Under the pieces are notes generated by a model. It saw only the letters and a program-made list of their open reading frames with translations. It had not been told where the DNA came from and did no database searches. This document shows positions 53,713 to 63,446 of a DNA stretch of 64,000 nt, piece after piece (position 1 is the stretch's first letter; the number at the start of each line of letters is the position of its first letter). Source of the DNA: Bombyx mori (taxonomy: Eukaryota > Arthropoda > Insecta > Lepidoptera > Bombycidae). The stretch is taken from NCBI RefSeq assembly GCF_030269925.1, contig NC_085112.1, forward strand, positions 14,385,501 through 14,449,500, in the 5' to 3' direction. The position numbers were made by a program, and so were the translations under genes.

Positions 53713-53816
53713 GAAAATTTATTTTTGAATAAATTATGAATGAATGTGCCAAGTGACGATGAAAAGACGGAGAGTGTCAAACTAAACGTAAAAATATTAA
53801 CGAAACAGAAAAAAAT

Positions 53817-53895
53817 ATGGCTGAAAATTTGAAGAGGATTAAAAAGCATTCTTGCTTGATGAATGCAATTCTGCTTTTCATCACAATGATTTATG
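53817..53895 (+). CDS. First coding exon of an unidentified secreted or membrane protein
   Basis: ATG (53817) in good context (A at -3, G at +4) opens 26 codons plus one base. The peptide has a basic start (MAENLKRIKKHS) and then a hydrophobic LMNAILLFITMIYG, which is a typical signal peptide. The frame meets a consensus 5' splice site G|GTAAGTG at 53896, so the exon would be phase 1. Two short upstream ORFs (ATG 53737 and 53759) precede it. No later exon is recognised in the window; silkworm introns are often long and repeat-filled, which fits. Product unknown. The call could be chance, but promoter, start, signal and donor agree. Confidence 0.45.
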
Positions 53896-54759
53896 GTAAG
53901 TGCCTACGTGACTTGTTAATTAACAACCTGAACTCTTTTGACATTGTTATTGTAGACTTTAATAATATTTGTAATTTCTTATAAAGTTAAATTGCAATCA
54001 TGTTATGACGTAAGCTTGGATTACTTGGAATTTTAATGCCTAGTTAAATAAATATAGGTATTTTCTGTGTCAAACTTGGGTTTGCTTAAATATGGCCATT
54101 GCACGATTATTTTTTTCTCACCGCAATATTATTACGTAATATTACAATAGAGAAAATTCCAGGTACTTTTCAATACATGGGATCCCTTATCGTTAAGATG
54201 ACAAAATACGAATGATACTGTTAATTCTTCCTATACATAAAATATGCATTTAAATTTCAACCAACGAGCGATATCTGTATACAGTCAATAACTATATATA
54301 TTTCGATAGCAATTGTAAGAATAATAATAAATCAAAACTTATTCTTGGCCTAGAGATACTTTAGTGTTTATGAAACAAATAAATATAATTATAGAGCATG
54401 GAAAAAGTGTGAATAATAAACAACACAAATCAAAATTTATTTTAAAATGATCAGTATGAAGAGCATAAAAATTAAGGGCGCATATCTGGAGTGTTACTTT
54501 CTCAAATGGAACATACAAAATGCTTAATGTGTTCCAATATACTATTAACGTATGCAGCAACATTTTCTAAATTAAAATTTATCCATAAAGCTACTACATA
54601 AAGTTAGACGTTTGGATAGTCGACAGTCCAATTCTGACGGATCGCTTAGGTCCTCCGGGTATACGAAGGTACTTCAGTTCTCCCTGTGTTTTGTACTTCA
54701 CGAGTGCTCTGAATAATCATTTGAAATCTATAATGATAATATTTTTGTGTTTATTTACA
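53896..54759. other. AT-rich, possibly intron of the candidate gene
   Basis: No ORF or repeat recognised; a minus-strand 74-codon Cys/Phe-rich frame at 54339-54563 has no motif. Confidence 0.35.
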
Positions 54760-54912
54760 ATGCGTTTCCAGAGATATTTTTGCCACTTACCGTCCGATTT
54801 TAGAAATAAATTCACTTCTCTATTCTTCCCGAGTGCTATGATCTTCTCCTCAAACGAGTTTAACGGTGAGTACTTGGTAGTAGGCAATGACTTGGCTCTA
54901 CCCCAGTTATTG
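54760..54912 (+). mobile_element. Diverged LINE-C fragment
   Basis: TTTTTGCCACTTACCGTCCG, CTTCCCGAGTGCTATGATCT, CTCCTCAAACGAGTTTAACG and GTAGGCAATGACTTGGCTCT. Confidence 0.6.
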
Positions 54913-55185
54913 ATAACAGTGACCAGTAGCAGATATATTATAAATCAGATTAAAAAAAATACTAAAAACAACACATACACCCCAACAAATTTTTACAAGA
55001 AAAGAGTGAGAAATCACTCAATTTGCTCTGTGTTAAGGTTATAAATCATTTTGGAATAGTTTCACTCATAATTATTAGTCATAATCCAGTAAATAATATA
55101 TTCTAACCGGTCCCGAACCTGTCTGAAAAGTTTGCGATTACCTAAACGTGCAAAAGTATATTTAAACTGGGCTAAATAAATTCAT

Positions 55186-55217
55186 CCTATTTGTGTATCT
55201 GTAGATACACAAATAGG
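55186..55217. other. Perfect 15-bp palindrome, 2-bp spacer
   Basis: CCTATTTGTGTATCT (55186-55200), GT, AGATACACAAATAGG (55203-55217). The arms are perfect. Possible cruciform or protein-binding palindrome, or mutational foldback. Confidence 0.8.
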
Positions 55218-55599
55218 GGTAAGCTAATTAAAAGCGTATAAACATAACATTTAAACTTGTTATTAAAATTATTTAAAATAATAAAATATAGTTACCATGG
55301 CTCATCTCTTAACATAACAAAGTCGAAATAGATTTTTAACGCATAGTTGTTTGTTGCCGAAATGGGTTTTTTAGGCTATTCTAACTTCACCTAGGTTGTG
55401 AGGGACTTTGCGGGGCTTTGTCTGACAGGATTTCATAACACATGTCTTAGGACTAGCAATACTGTGCTGAATCTACCTTCTTCTTCTTCTTCCTACCTGT
55501 TTCCTGGTTTAGTGCCAGGGTTCGTTTTACAACTTGAAACTCCTTCGTTTTACCCGGTCTTCGGCATCCTTCTGGGGAAGGTTATTTTCATCCATATCC

Positions 55600-55680
55600 G
55601 CCTATTTTGCTGAATCTACCACAGGATCGAAATCGCGTCTTACCGAGAAGATCTGGCGAGGAACTCAGTGGGTTGAAATA
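55600..55680 (-). mobile_element. J3 family fragment
   Basis: GAATCTACCACAGGATCGAA, CCGAGAAGATCTGGCGAGGA and ACTCAGTGGGTT are the complement of the J3/Jockey stem-loop region (stem 55639-55647 with 55664-55672, with mismatches). Confidence 0.55.
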
Positions 55681-56319
55681 CATAGGTACGACAGTACCCA
55701 CGCTGACTTTCAATACGCTCCATCACTAGTAAGTTATCGGTAAACAGCAGCTACCTTGTACCCCTGATATTGCTGATATTCATGAGTGGCCACTCGTCAG
55801 CAATAAACTTAATTAGCTATATAATACAGATTTTCTGTCAATTATGGTTTTAAATAGTTCGTAAACCTGTGACTTACCTCGTCGAACGCACGAAAAGCAC
55901 CCGCTATCCAAGAGTATTTCAATTGCGAAATATTCACACGTTCTTTTTGGATGAACAGGATAGTAGTTTTACTATACAATATTTTCCACATCTTACGACG
56001 AAAACTTTCGCGTTGTTTTACTCTGGTAACTTAACATAGGCGTCAGTTTGTCTTCAAGTAATAAATGTCGAAATATGAATCCCCCTATTCAATTTGTTAC
56101 ATTGCTGTAAGGCGGTGTTCATAATCTAGTTCAAAAGCGTGTCCAAATAACATTACGCCTTCAGGAAGGGTGACCAAACGATTCTTAGAATAATTTATTA
56201 CATAACGATTGGAATTTCGTAGACAGCGCCAAAGCCGTTCTTAATTACGTCACGAAGTAATTACTCAGAGTAAACTAAAAGTCTTCCAATATTAATCTCT
56301 ACAAGCCACTCCGTTATAG

Positions 56320-56403
56320 TTGAAGGTTTGGGCAGTCGTTACACTACTTGAGTAACTATACTTGAGACCTTAGAACTTATATCTCAAGATGGGTGGCGCA
56401 TTT
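56320..56403 (+). mobile_element. Outer Bm1 SINE, left part (interrupted)
   Basis: GGCAGTCGTTACAC, ATACTTGAGACCTTAGAACT, TATATCTCAAGATGGGTGGC, GCATTTTA. Interrupted at the GCATTTACGTTGTAG block; continues at 56651. Confidence 0.85.
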
Positions 56404-56650
56404 TACTGGTGGTAGGACCACTTGTGAGTCCGCACGGGTAGGTACCACCACCCTGCCTATTTCTGCCGTGAAGCAGTAATGCGTTTCGGTTTGAAGGGCG
56501 GGGCAGCCGTTGTAACTATACTGACACTTTAGAACTTGTATCTCAAGGTGGGTGGCGCGTCTACGTTGTAGATGTCTATGGGCTCCAGTGACCACTTAAC
56601 ACCAGGTGGGCTGTGAGCTCGTCCACCCATCTAAGCAATAAAAAAAAAAT
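56404..56650 (+). mobile_element. Inner Bm1 SINE, nested in outer Bm1
   Basis: A good copy from CTGGTGGTAGGACCACTTGT to CACCCATCTAAGCAATAAAA and an A-run. It breaks the outer copy, so it is the younger of the two. Confidence 0.9.
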
Positions 56651-56738
56651 ACTTTGTAGATGTATATGGGCTCCAGTAACCACTTAACACTAGGTGGACT
56701 GTGAGCTCGTCCACCCATCTAAGCAATAAAAAAAAAGC
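56651..56738 (+). mobile_element. Outer Bm1 SINE, right part
   Basis: ACTTTGTAGATGTATATGGG, CTCCAGTAACCACTTAACAC, CACCCATCTAAGCAATAAAA completes the copy begun at 56320. Confidence 0.85.
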
Positions 56739-56840
56739 TACGACTAAGACCTCAAGTCTCAAGGTGGGTGGTGGCATTCGCGTCATGTTGCCTATGGGCT
56801 CATCCAGGTTAGTTGTGAGTAGGTTCACCCATAGTTGATC
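56739..56840 (+). mobile_element. Diverged Bm1 piece
   Basis: CAAGTCTCAAGGTGGGTGGT, GGCATTCGCGTCATGTTGCC, TATGGGCTCATCCAGGTTAG, GAGTAGGTTCACCCATAG. A third, older piece in tandem. Confidence 0.65.
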
Positions 56841-57577
56841 CAATAGACGTCAAAAGTTTAACACGTTCGTTTTTGGATTTCTTTGTGAAAATTTCCGAGC
56901 AAATTTCCCAGTTTTTCGACTGCTCCACAATAGAAATAAGCAGACCAGAAATAAGCAGCAATACCTTTTAAGCGTTGTATTCGCTCGTGCCTACACGTTA
57001 GCCACAATTTTTATGTGACATCCCAATGTAAATCTTCAATAGTTTGTTTAGCAAAATCACGCTAAGATTTGTTGGTCTCATAGACTATAATATTAGCATT
57101 TTATTCAGGGCAATTTTGTAAATAAATAGAAAAGATAATCTGTTGTCAATTATTTAGTATACGTTGTGGCTTCTATGGTCTTTCTTAACTTCAAATTCCT
57201 CTAGATGAAAATATTTCAATCACAGCTCTTACCTAATAAATATAAGTCATACATAGACTCGCTATGAGCACTCGTGAGCATACCTCACACTACACTCACA
57301 TCAATCGTGAAACTGTTCGTTTGATTTTCGAATAGCATACATATTAATTTTGTGAAGAAACCTTCGTTTGCGGATAGCAATTATAATAATGGTTCTAGAA
57401 TGTGTCCCGAGGGATCTCCTGTGATTACATTCGATTAAATGTGTATTATGGCTCAAATTAAGTGTAATGGCATTAGGATCGTGTGAAAGTGCGGGCTAGG
57501 AATGTTGACGAGGTTCTTCGGGACAATCACTTAGTTTGTTAGAGTATATTGAGAAGAAAAGGAATGGAAGAATGGGG

Positions 57578-57701
57578 AGTATTAAGCAGTAGGCAGCGGC
57601 TTGGCTCTGCTTCTGGCATTGCTGAAGTCCATGGGCGACGGTAACCACTTAACATCAGGTGGGCCGTACGCTCGTCTGCCTACAAAGACAGTAAAAAAAA
57701 T
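57578..57701 (+). mobile_element. LINE-C 3' fragment
   Basis: GTATTAAGCAGTAGGCAGCG, CATTGCTGAAGTCCATGGGC, CATCAGGTGGGCCGTACGCT, CTACAAAGACAGTAAAAAAA. Confidence 0.85.
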
Positions 57702-57914
57702 CGACGAAAGGAAAACCTGTGGCAGGGGCTATTCTGAGTCTAGACAATTTCCTTCACAAAGAAGTCTTAAATAATATAATGTAATGTGCGGTATCGGCCT
57801 AATATAAAAGTCCTACTTTTCTTCCTGTGAGTGTTGTAAAATAGAATTATTAGAGAATTAGCTGCAACTTTCTCTGATATCAGCGCACTGCAAACGCCAA
57901 TCGGCATTTTCTGG

Positions 57915-58145
57915 TTGCAGGACGTATTGTAACCCCACACGTGTAAATAACAGTATCCTGCCAATTTCTGCGGTAAAACAGTCATACGTGCCGGCTTAAA
58001 GGGTTAGACAGTCGGGCACAGTAAAATTGAGATTTTGGCATTACCATAGTTACAAGGCGGTACCTGTAGTTAGGTTATGATGCTCACGGATTTTGGTAAT
58101 CACTTTATAAGAGCCCGTTTACCAATCTATCTATAAGAATAAATA
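57915..58145 (+). mobile_element. Old Bm1 SINE
   Basis: GCAGGACGTATTGTAACCCC, CCAATTTCTGCGGTAAAACA, GCTTAAAGGGTTAGACAGTC, TCACTTTATAAGAGCCCG and an AATAAATAAA end. Confidence 0.55.
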
Positions 58146-58387
58146 AAACAGTCATCTTCAAGATGAGATGAAAAGTCAAGTAGTGTTACAATTGAACATC
58201 AGACTGTGTGTGGACCGCCCACTTCTAACAATAAATTAAATGGACTGTAATTTAAAAGTGTTAAAAATGAAGACTTGTATAGAGGGTAAAGAGAGCGTTC
58301 ATTATCATTATTGTCGTCAATTGTGACTTTAACAAAACGCCTCAAGACATCAAAGCCAATTAAAACACATCTAAATGAAGTCTTTGA

Positions 58388-58838
58388 AGTCGTCGTGGCC
58401 TAAAGGATAAGACGTCCGGTGCATTCGTTGTTGCGATGCACCGGTGTTCGAATCCCGCAGGCGGGTACCAATTTTCTAATGAAATACGTACTTAACAAAT
58501 GTTCACGATTGACTTCCACGATGAAGGAATAACATCGTGTAATAAAAGTCAAAAAAAAAAACCCGCAAAATTATAATTTGCGTAATCACTGTTGGTAGGA
58601 CCTCTTGTGAGTCCGCACGGGTAGGTACCACCGCCCTGCCTATTTCTGCCGTGAAGCAGTAATGCGTTTCGGTTTGAAGGGTGGGGTAGCCGCTGTAACT
58701 ATACTGAGACCTTATAACTTATATCTCAAGATGGGTGGCGCATTTACGTTGTAGATGTCTATGGGCTCCAGTAACCACTTAACACCAGGTGGGCTGTGAG
58801 CTCGTCCAACCATACAAGCAATAAAAAAAACAAAAAAA
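58388..58838 (+). mobile_element. Full-length Bm1 SINE, near consensus
   Basis: The best copy in the window and the reference for the others. The tRNA-like head has A box TGGCCTAAAGG and B box GGTGTTCGAATCC, then CAGGCGGGTACC. The linker includes CGTACTTAACAAATG, and the body and tail end at ACCATACAAGCAATAAAAAA. Few changes from the other copies' shared sequence suggest a late insertion. A short possible duplication (TGAAG) flanks it. Silent non-coding retroposon. Confidence 0.95.
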
Positions 58839-59544
58839 ATGAAGGGAGATCTGAAAATTATAATATTTTTTTTAAATATCCTGCTGATTCTTGTAATACG
58901 AGACCAGAGTAATAAAACTGTTGTGTTAATATCGGCTTTGTTACGTGCGCAAATTAACAAGACAATAGGACGCCTTGAAGATGGTTAAAATTACGCTGAA
59001 ACATTCCGTCAAATAGACAGATACGGGTCAAACTAACAAAAGCGTGTTAAAAAATAGCAGAGTCTCACAAAGTTCCCGTATTAACAGAGCTGTGTTTGCT
59101 ATGTTTTTTGAGGTTTTCAATTACTAATCAGTGAAAAGGGTTTTGTCCGCTATTCCATTTAGCTGGAGGGTACTTTATGACCCTCATCGTGACCTTCCTT
59201 CAGTGCCCCGACTTTTCCTTGATTAAAATCGGCAGTTATTCCTACATAGTGAGAGTGCGATGGATTCAAATTGGAATCTTTTTATTAAGTAGGGTAGAGA
59301 TTCCTGTAATTTTCATGCTTGTGTCGAACGAAACCTATTCTTACGTCATTGCACTTTAAGTGCCTATATAAAAATTATTATTATTTATTAGTTCGACAAA
59401 TTTTTACCTTACGAAAAATTATCAAAAGAAATAGTAATGTGACATGTTAAATAGTTTCCAATGAAAAGTTAAAGATACGTTGCAACGGCTTGACTAAAAA
59501 GTACTTTGGGAAGCACTCACAAATTGTGGACGGGTTCGATTTCG
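58839..59544. other. No gene recognised
   Basis: AT-rich; the 60-codon plus frame at 59177-59359 is hydrophobic but has no support. Nothing else seen. Confidence 0.35.
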
Positions 59545-59748
59545 GTTTTTTTTTCTACCTATGCTGATAGCCTTGAGAGGCTATATCAGCGCACCTAACC
59601 TAATAAGTGAGTAAGTTCACAGAACTAAAACCTGACAAGGTTGCTAACACTAACCCTAGCAAGAACAGTGCTTCGCAGAATCTACCACTGGATCGAAAAC
59701 GCGACCCACTGAGAATATCCGGTGAGAAACTCAGTAGGCTGTGTGTGT
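59545..59748 (-). mobile_element. J3 retroposon 3' end
   Basis: Poly-T, CTACCTATGCTGATAGCCTT, GTTGCTAACACTAACCCTAG, TCGCAGAATCTACCACTGGA, then the stem CCCACTGAG/CTCAGTAGG (59705-59713 with 59730-59738). It matches 16776-16968 in the opposite orientation. Confidence 0.75.
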
Positions 59749-59768
59749 ATCTTTAAATTCGACAATAA

Positions 59769-59863
59769 GTTATTTTTTTGCCTTTATAGCTATCCGATGG
59801 TAAGTGGTTATCGTCGCTCATGGACCTCAGCAATGCCAGGGGCAGAGCCAAGTCGCTGTGTAG
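59769..59863 (-). mobile_element. LINE-C 3' fragment
   Basis: TTTTTTTGCCTTTATAGC, CGATGGTAAGTGGTTATCG, CATGGACCTCAGCAATGCCA, GGGGCAGAGCCAAGTCGC. Confidence 0.75.
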
Positions 59864-60377
59864 TCTGTAATTGACCTAAAATAATATGTGTATCATTCAA
59901 ATATATCCTTCGTAATACGTAATCGATAATATAGCGGATATAGCCCATAAAAAGGCCAATTTCAAAGCACAAGCTTATTGAAAGTCTATGCGAAATGGAA
60001 GCAGTAATGTAAAAGAAAACGTTTGAAACGGTGCCCAGAGTCTTCCTGGTGATTCATACTGTACTTAATTTTGAAGCGCATAAAGATGATTTTCCCATAT
60101 AATGTACATTACGTAGCATGGAAGTCTTAAGTTGATTATATTATGGAAATTTTAGAATAATGTTTGCGTTTTATAATCTGTTAGTTTATGACATCATAAG
60201 CTTAAGCACGTTTATAGCTTAACTAATACTGTAACGTATTTCATTAGGTGGCTTAAGAATTATTTTACTTTTCTTTTACTTTAACATTCTCATTCTCTCT
60301 GAGTAGTAAATAGCAGAGTCATCTAATTGATAATATTTGTTTATATATGTTTTTATATGTATATTTTTATGATATGT

Positions 60378-60610
60378 CATCATTCATCATTATCCTGCCC
60401 TTTTCCCAGTCACCTGGGGTCGGCGCAACATGTTTTCTCCTTCCATACTCTTCTATCATATACCATTTCTTCGCTCACTCCCCTCCTACCCATATCGTCT
60501 TTCACACAATCCATCCATTTCTTCTTAGGTCTACCTCTTCCTCTAAATCCTTCCACATTCATAGTTAACACTCTCTTAACAACCTCATTTTCATTTCGTC
60601 TCATCACATG
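60378..60610 (-). mobile_element. RTE-type LINE 3' coding end (family R-b)
   Basis: Minus-strand frame 60410-60607 encodes NVEGFRGRGRPKKKWMDCVK, DDMGRRGVSEEMVYDRRVW and CCADP before the stop, the typical RTE C-terminus also seen at 36393-36566. The plus-strand ORFs here are shadows. Confidence 0.65.
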
Positions 60611-60640
60611 ATCATCACATCATATTTTTATGATATGTAT

Positions 60641-61223
60641 ATATTTATGTATATGTATTTATTTAAGTACGAGTATTTGTATCTATAAATATTATGTATG
60701 TTATATATACACATGTGTTTAAGTAATATCACCTTCACACTACACCTACCAAGCTTCATCTCTGCACTCCCCTAAGGTAGACTGTTAGAGAATGCCTATG
60801 GCATTAAGTCCGTCTTTATACTTTCTAGTATAAGAAGTTATAAATGAATAAAAAAATAAAAAAATAGTGATATTGTTTTTGGATAAGTTAAATAAAGTTC
60901 TTTATGATGTTATGTGGTTGCCGAATCATAGATACGACGTTGCGATATGTCGAATTGGATTATCAATCATCAATAATGTACTCGTGTTGACTGTTACAGA
61001 TGGGAATTGGTAAGCTAAGCGCGCTAAGGCTAAGCGTTTACCTAAACATTCTAACTTACAAGTTGGCAATTTGCATTTAATTTCTTTCATTTAGAAGTTA
61101 GTCAGTTCATCTCGATCCGACGGCTAGAACTCTGGACCTTTTAAATAACATAGATTTTCCAATTTGTATTGTTTAATTAATAATCACTTTCTTAGCTAGA
61201 ACTAGGCTATATTTTAATAGAAT
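60641..61223. other. AT-rich, no gene recognised
   Basis: Contains TATATGTAT-type low complexity up to about 60720, and an AATAAAAAAATAAAAAAATA tail-like run near 60850 that may be the remnant of a retroposon end. Confidence 0.35.
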
Positions 61224-61468
61224 GATGCGACTAGGCCGGTGTTCAAACCAAGCAAGCAGGCAAGCAAATTTTCGCATGAAATACGTCCTTCGTAAATATT
61301 CACGAATAACCTGTGAACGAATAACCGATGAAGGGCTATAAAAATGAAATCCACAAAAATTGTAATTTGCATAATTTTAAGACTATTGAGACATGTACCT
61401 CAAGCCTCAAGGTGAGTGGCGGACTCCCCTATCCACTTAACATCAGGTGGACAATGAGCTCGTGCTTT
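61224..61468 (+). mobile_element. Old Bm1 SINE with internal deletion
   Basis: GGCCGGTGTTCAAACCAAGC (B box), CGCATGAAATACGTCCTTCG, ATGAAATCCACAAAAATTGT, TCAAGGTGAGTGGCGG and AACATCAGGTGGACAATGAG. The middle block is missing. Confidence 0.65.
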
Positions 61469-61638
61469 TGTAGAAAGATAGTACATAAGTAATCCCTTAC
61501 CCGTTTCTCTAGTTCGTATGCATATTTCATATTTGTAAATTTTGCAGCTCTAACATTACTTACTAAATATTACATATTTGAATTATTTTATATTATACTT
61601 ATTTTATATTATGTTATATAAATTAAAGAAAAATAGTA

Positions 61639-61836
61639 CCGGCCTATTTCTGCCGTGAAGCAGTAATGCGTTTCGGCTTGAAGTGTGAGGCAGCCATTGT
61701 AACTATACTGAGATCTTAGAACTTATATCTCAAGGTGGGTGGCGCATTTGCGTCGTAGATGTCTATGTGCTTCAGTAAACACTTAACACCAGGTGGGCTC
61801 TGAGTTCGTCTTCCCATCTAAGCAATAAAAATAAAA
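61639..61836 (+). mobile_element. Bm1 SINE, 5'-truncated
   Basis: GGCCTATTTCTGCCGTGAAG, CAGTAATGCGTTTCGGCTTG, CTCAAGGTGGGTGGCGCATT, CCCATCTAAGCAATAAAAAT. Its A-rich tail touches the tail of the next SINE, head-out orientation. Confidence 0.88.
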
Positions 61837-62105
61837 AAATAAAAATAAATAAATAAATATTTACTAACAATCATGCCACGTTAACTGGTCCCGTGATAAG
61901 TTCGTAAAGAACTTGTGTTACAGGTACCAGATAACGGAAATAAATGTAAGATTTTTATTATACACATACATATATTTAATATACTTCCATAACCCTGGAA
62001 AAGACATTTATATTTATCATACAAATATCCTCCCTTGGCGGGATTCGAACCCGCGACCCCCTTGTGTAGTGACCATGTCACTTACCACTACACCAGACGG
62101 CTTTC
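61837..62105 (-). mobile_element. tRNA-derived SINE, family S1 (lepidopteran type)
   Basis: Minus-strand, about 270 bp. The head has A box TGGTGTAGTGG (complement of 62085-62095) and B box GGTTCGAATCC (complement of 62041-62051), then GATATTTGTATGATAAATAT, TGGAAGTATATTAAATATA, ACACAAGTTCTTTACGAACT and a TATTTATTTATTT-type tail. The head does not make a good cloverleaf (no paired acceptor), so it is not a tRNA gene. Confidence 0.75.
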
Positions 62106-62211
62106 AGGTAGTCCGTGATAAGCAAAGACATGTTCACCCAAACGCTAATACCTTTTACTTGTCGATACTGTTATTGACACATGCATATGAGCTAATAAAC
62201 TAATGAATCTA

Positions 62212-62648
62212 TCTATATATTAATACGTGAAGCAAAAACTTTGTATCCCTTTTTACGAAAATTGCGCGGACGGAGGAGTATGAAATTTTCCACACTTATA
62301 GAGAATATAGAGAAGAAGTGCACAATGCTAATATTTTTTAAAATAATGCATAAAAGATACATTAAATCAATAAAGAAAACATTACACACACTACATACCA
62401 TGTATTTGACGCACACACGCATGCATACTATTTATTGTCAAACTTTTGTTCTTGACGTCTGTTGTCAAATTGAGAATAGATTAAATATTGTTTGTCTTTG
62501 TTAATTTTTATAGTATATATAACATTTTTATAGTATATAGTCCTAGCGAAATTTGTGATTATAGAAGTATAAAATACAATCATAATAGTGTACAAACTTA
62601 CAAGTCCAATTAATTATAGTCGAATTTCGACTACTGCGGGGCCACTAG
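62212..62648 (+). mobile_element. Non-autonomous Helitron, family H1, 437 bp
   Basis: A|TCTATATATTAATACGTG at 62212; 3' hairpin TAGTCGAATTTCGACTA (62617-62633), 11 nt, CTAG (62645-62648)|T. The longest H1 copy here; a short TTTTTATAGTATATA repeat is duplicated in it. No transposase gene. Confidence 0.82.
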
Positions 62649-63059
62649 TAACTACTAAAATCGCCCTCTCAAAATCCTGTTGACTATATCTATTCAAATA
62701 TCCATACAAGATAACCATTTAGGAGATCACGTCACAAAATCCGTCACAGGATGCTCATAAATTGTTGTAATTACGAACCGCGTTTGGGATCAGCGCCACG
62801 CTCAGACATATAACTCTTAAGAATTATTCTAACGTATAAATTTATCACTGGTTTTAAATGCTTATTTTCATGTACAGAATAATCCTCTGAAGCCTAGATA
62901 GTGGTGTAATGAGTTGCATAATTTAGATAAGTCATAGGTTTATTCGATAATGGCATGTCTTTAGTCTTTTTCAATATCTAAGCGAATTCATTAAAGTTAG
63001 ATATAGTAGACTGAACCATAATTAACAGATAATAGAACTCATTATTGAATTGAGATTTC

Positions 63060-63190
63060 GACATTGTGTAGTCGTATTGAGTGACTCAATAATTAGCGTC
63101 CTGATTTCGTGAATTCAATTCCTAAGTCCGGAAAACTTTCGTGTTTGGAAAATATTTGTTTACTTCTTGTTTCTTTGGGTGCCTTAAGGT
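63060..63190 (+). mobile_element. Diverged S2 SINE
   Basis: TGAGTGACTCAATAATTAGC, CGTCCTGATT, GTGAATTCAATTCCTAAGTC (B-box side), AAAACTTTCGTGTTTGGAAA, TTTCTTTGGGTGCC. Order as in 45793-46010. Confidence 0.45.
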
Positions 63191-63195
63191 GTTAT

Positions 63196-63446
63196 TACTG
63201 GTGGTAGGACCTCTTGTGAGTCCGCGTGGGTGGGTACCACCACCCCGCCTATTTCTGCCGTGAAACAGTAATGCGTTTCGGTTTGAAGGGTGGGGCAGCC
63301 GTTGTAACTATACTTGAGACCTTAGAACTTATATCTCAAGGTGGGTGGCACATTTACGTTGTGGATATCTATGGGCTCCAGTAACCATTTAACACCAGGT
63401 GGGCTGTGAGCTCGTCCACCCATCTAAGCAATAAATAAAAAAAAAG
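63196..63446 (+). mobile_element. Bm1 SINE, 5'-truncated
   Basis: TTACTGGTGGTAGGACCTCT, CCACCACCCCGCCTATTTCT, CAAGGTGGGTGGCACATTTA, CCATCTAAGCAATAAATAAA. Close to consensus. Confidence 0.9.

Noticed and set aside
60327..60611. 94-codon hydrophobic plus-strand ORF
   Set aside because: It is the shadow of the minus-strand RTE C-terminus, which has recognisable residues.
62034..62105. A tRNA gene on the minus strand
   Set aside because: A and B boxes are good but the acceptor and anticodon stems do not pair, and SINE body and tail follow. It is a tRNA-derived SINE head.
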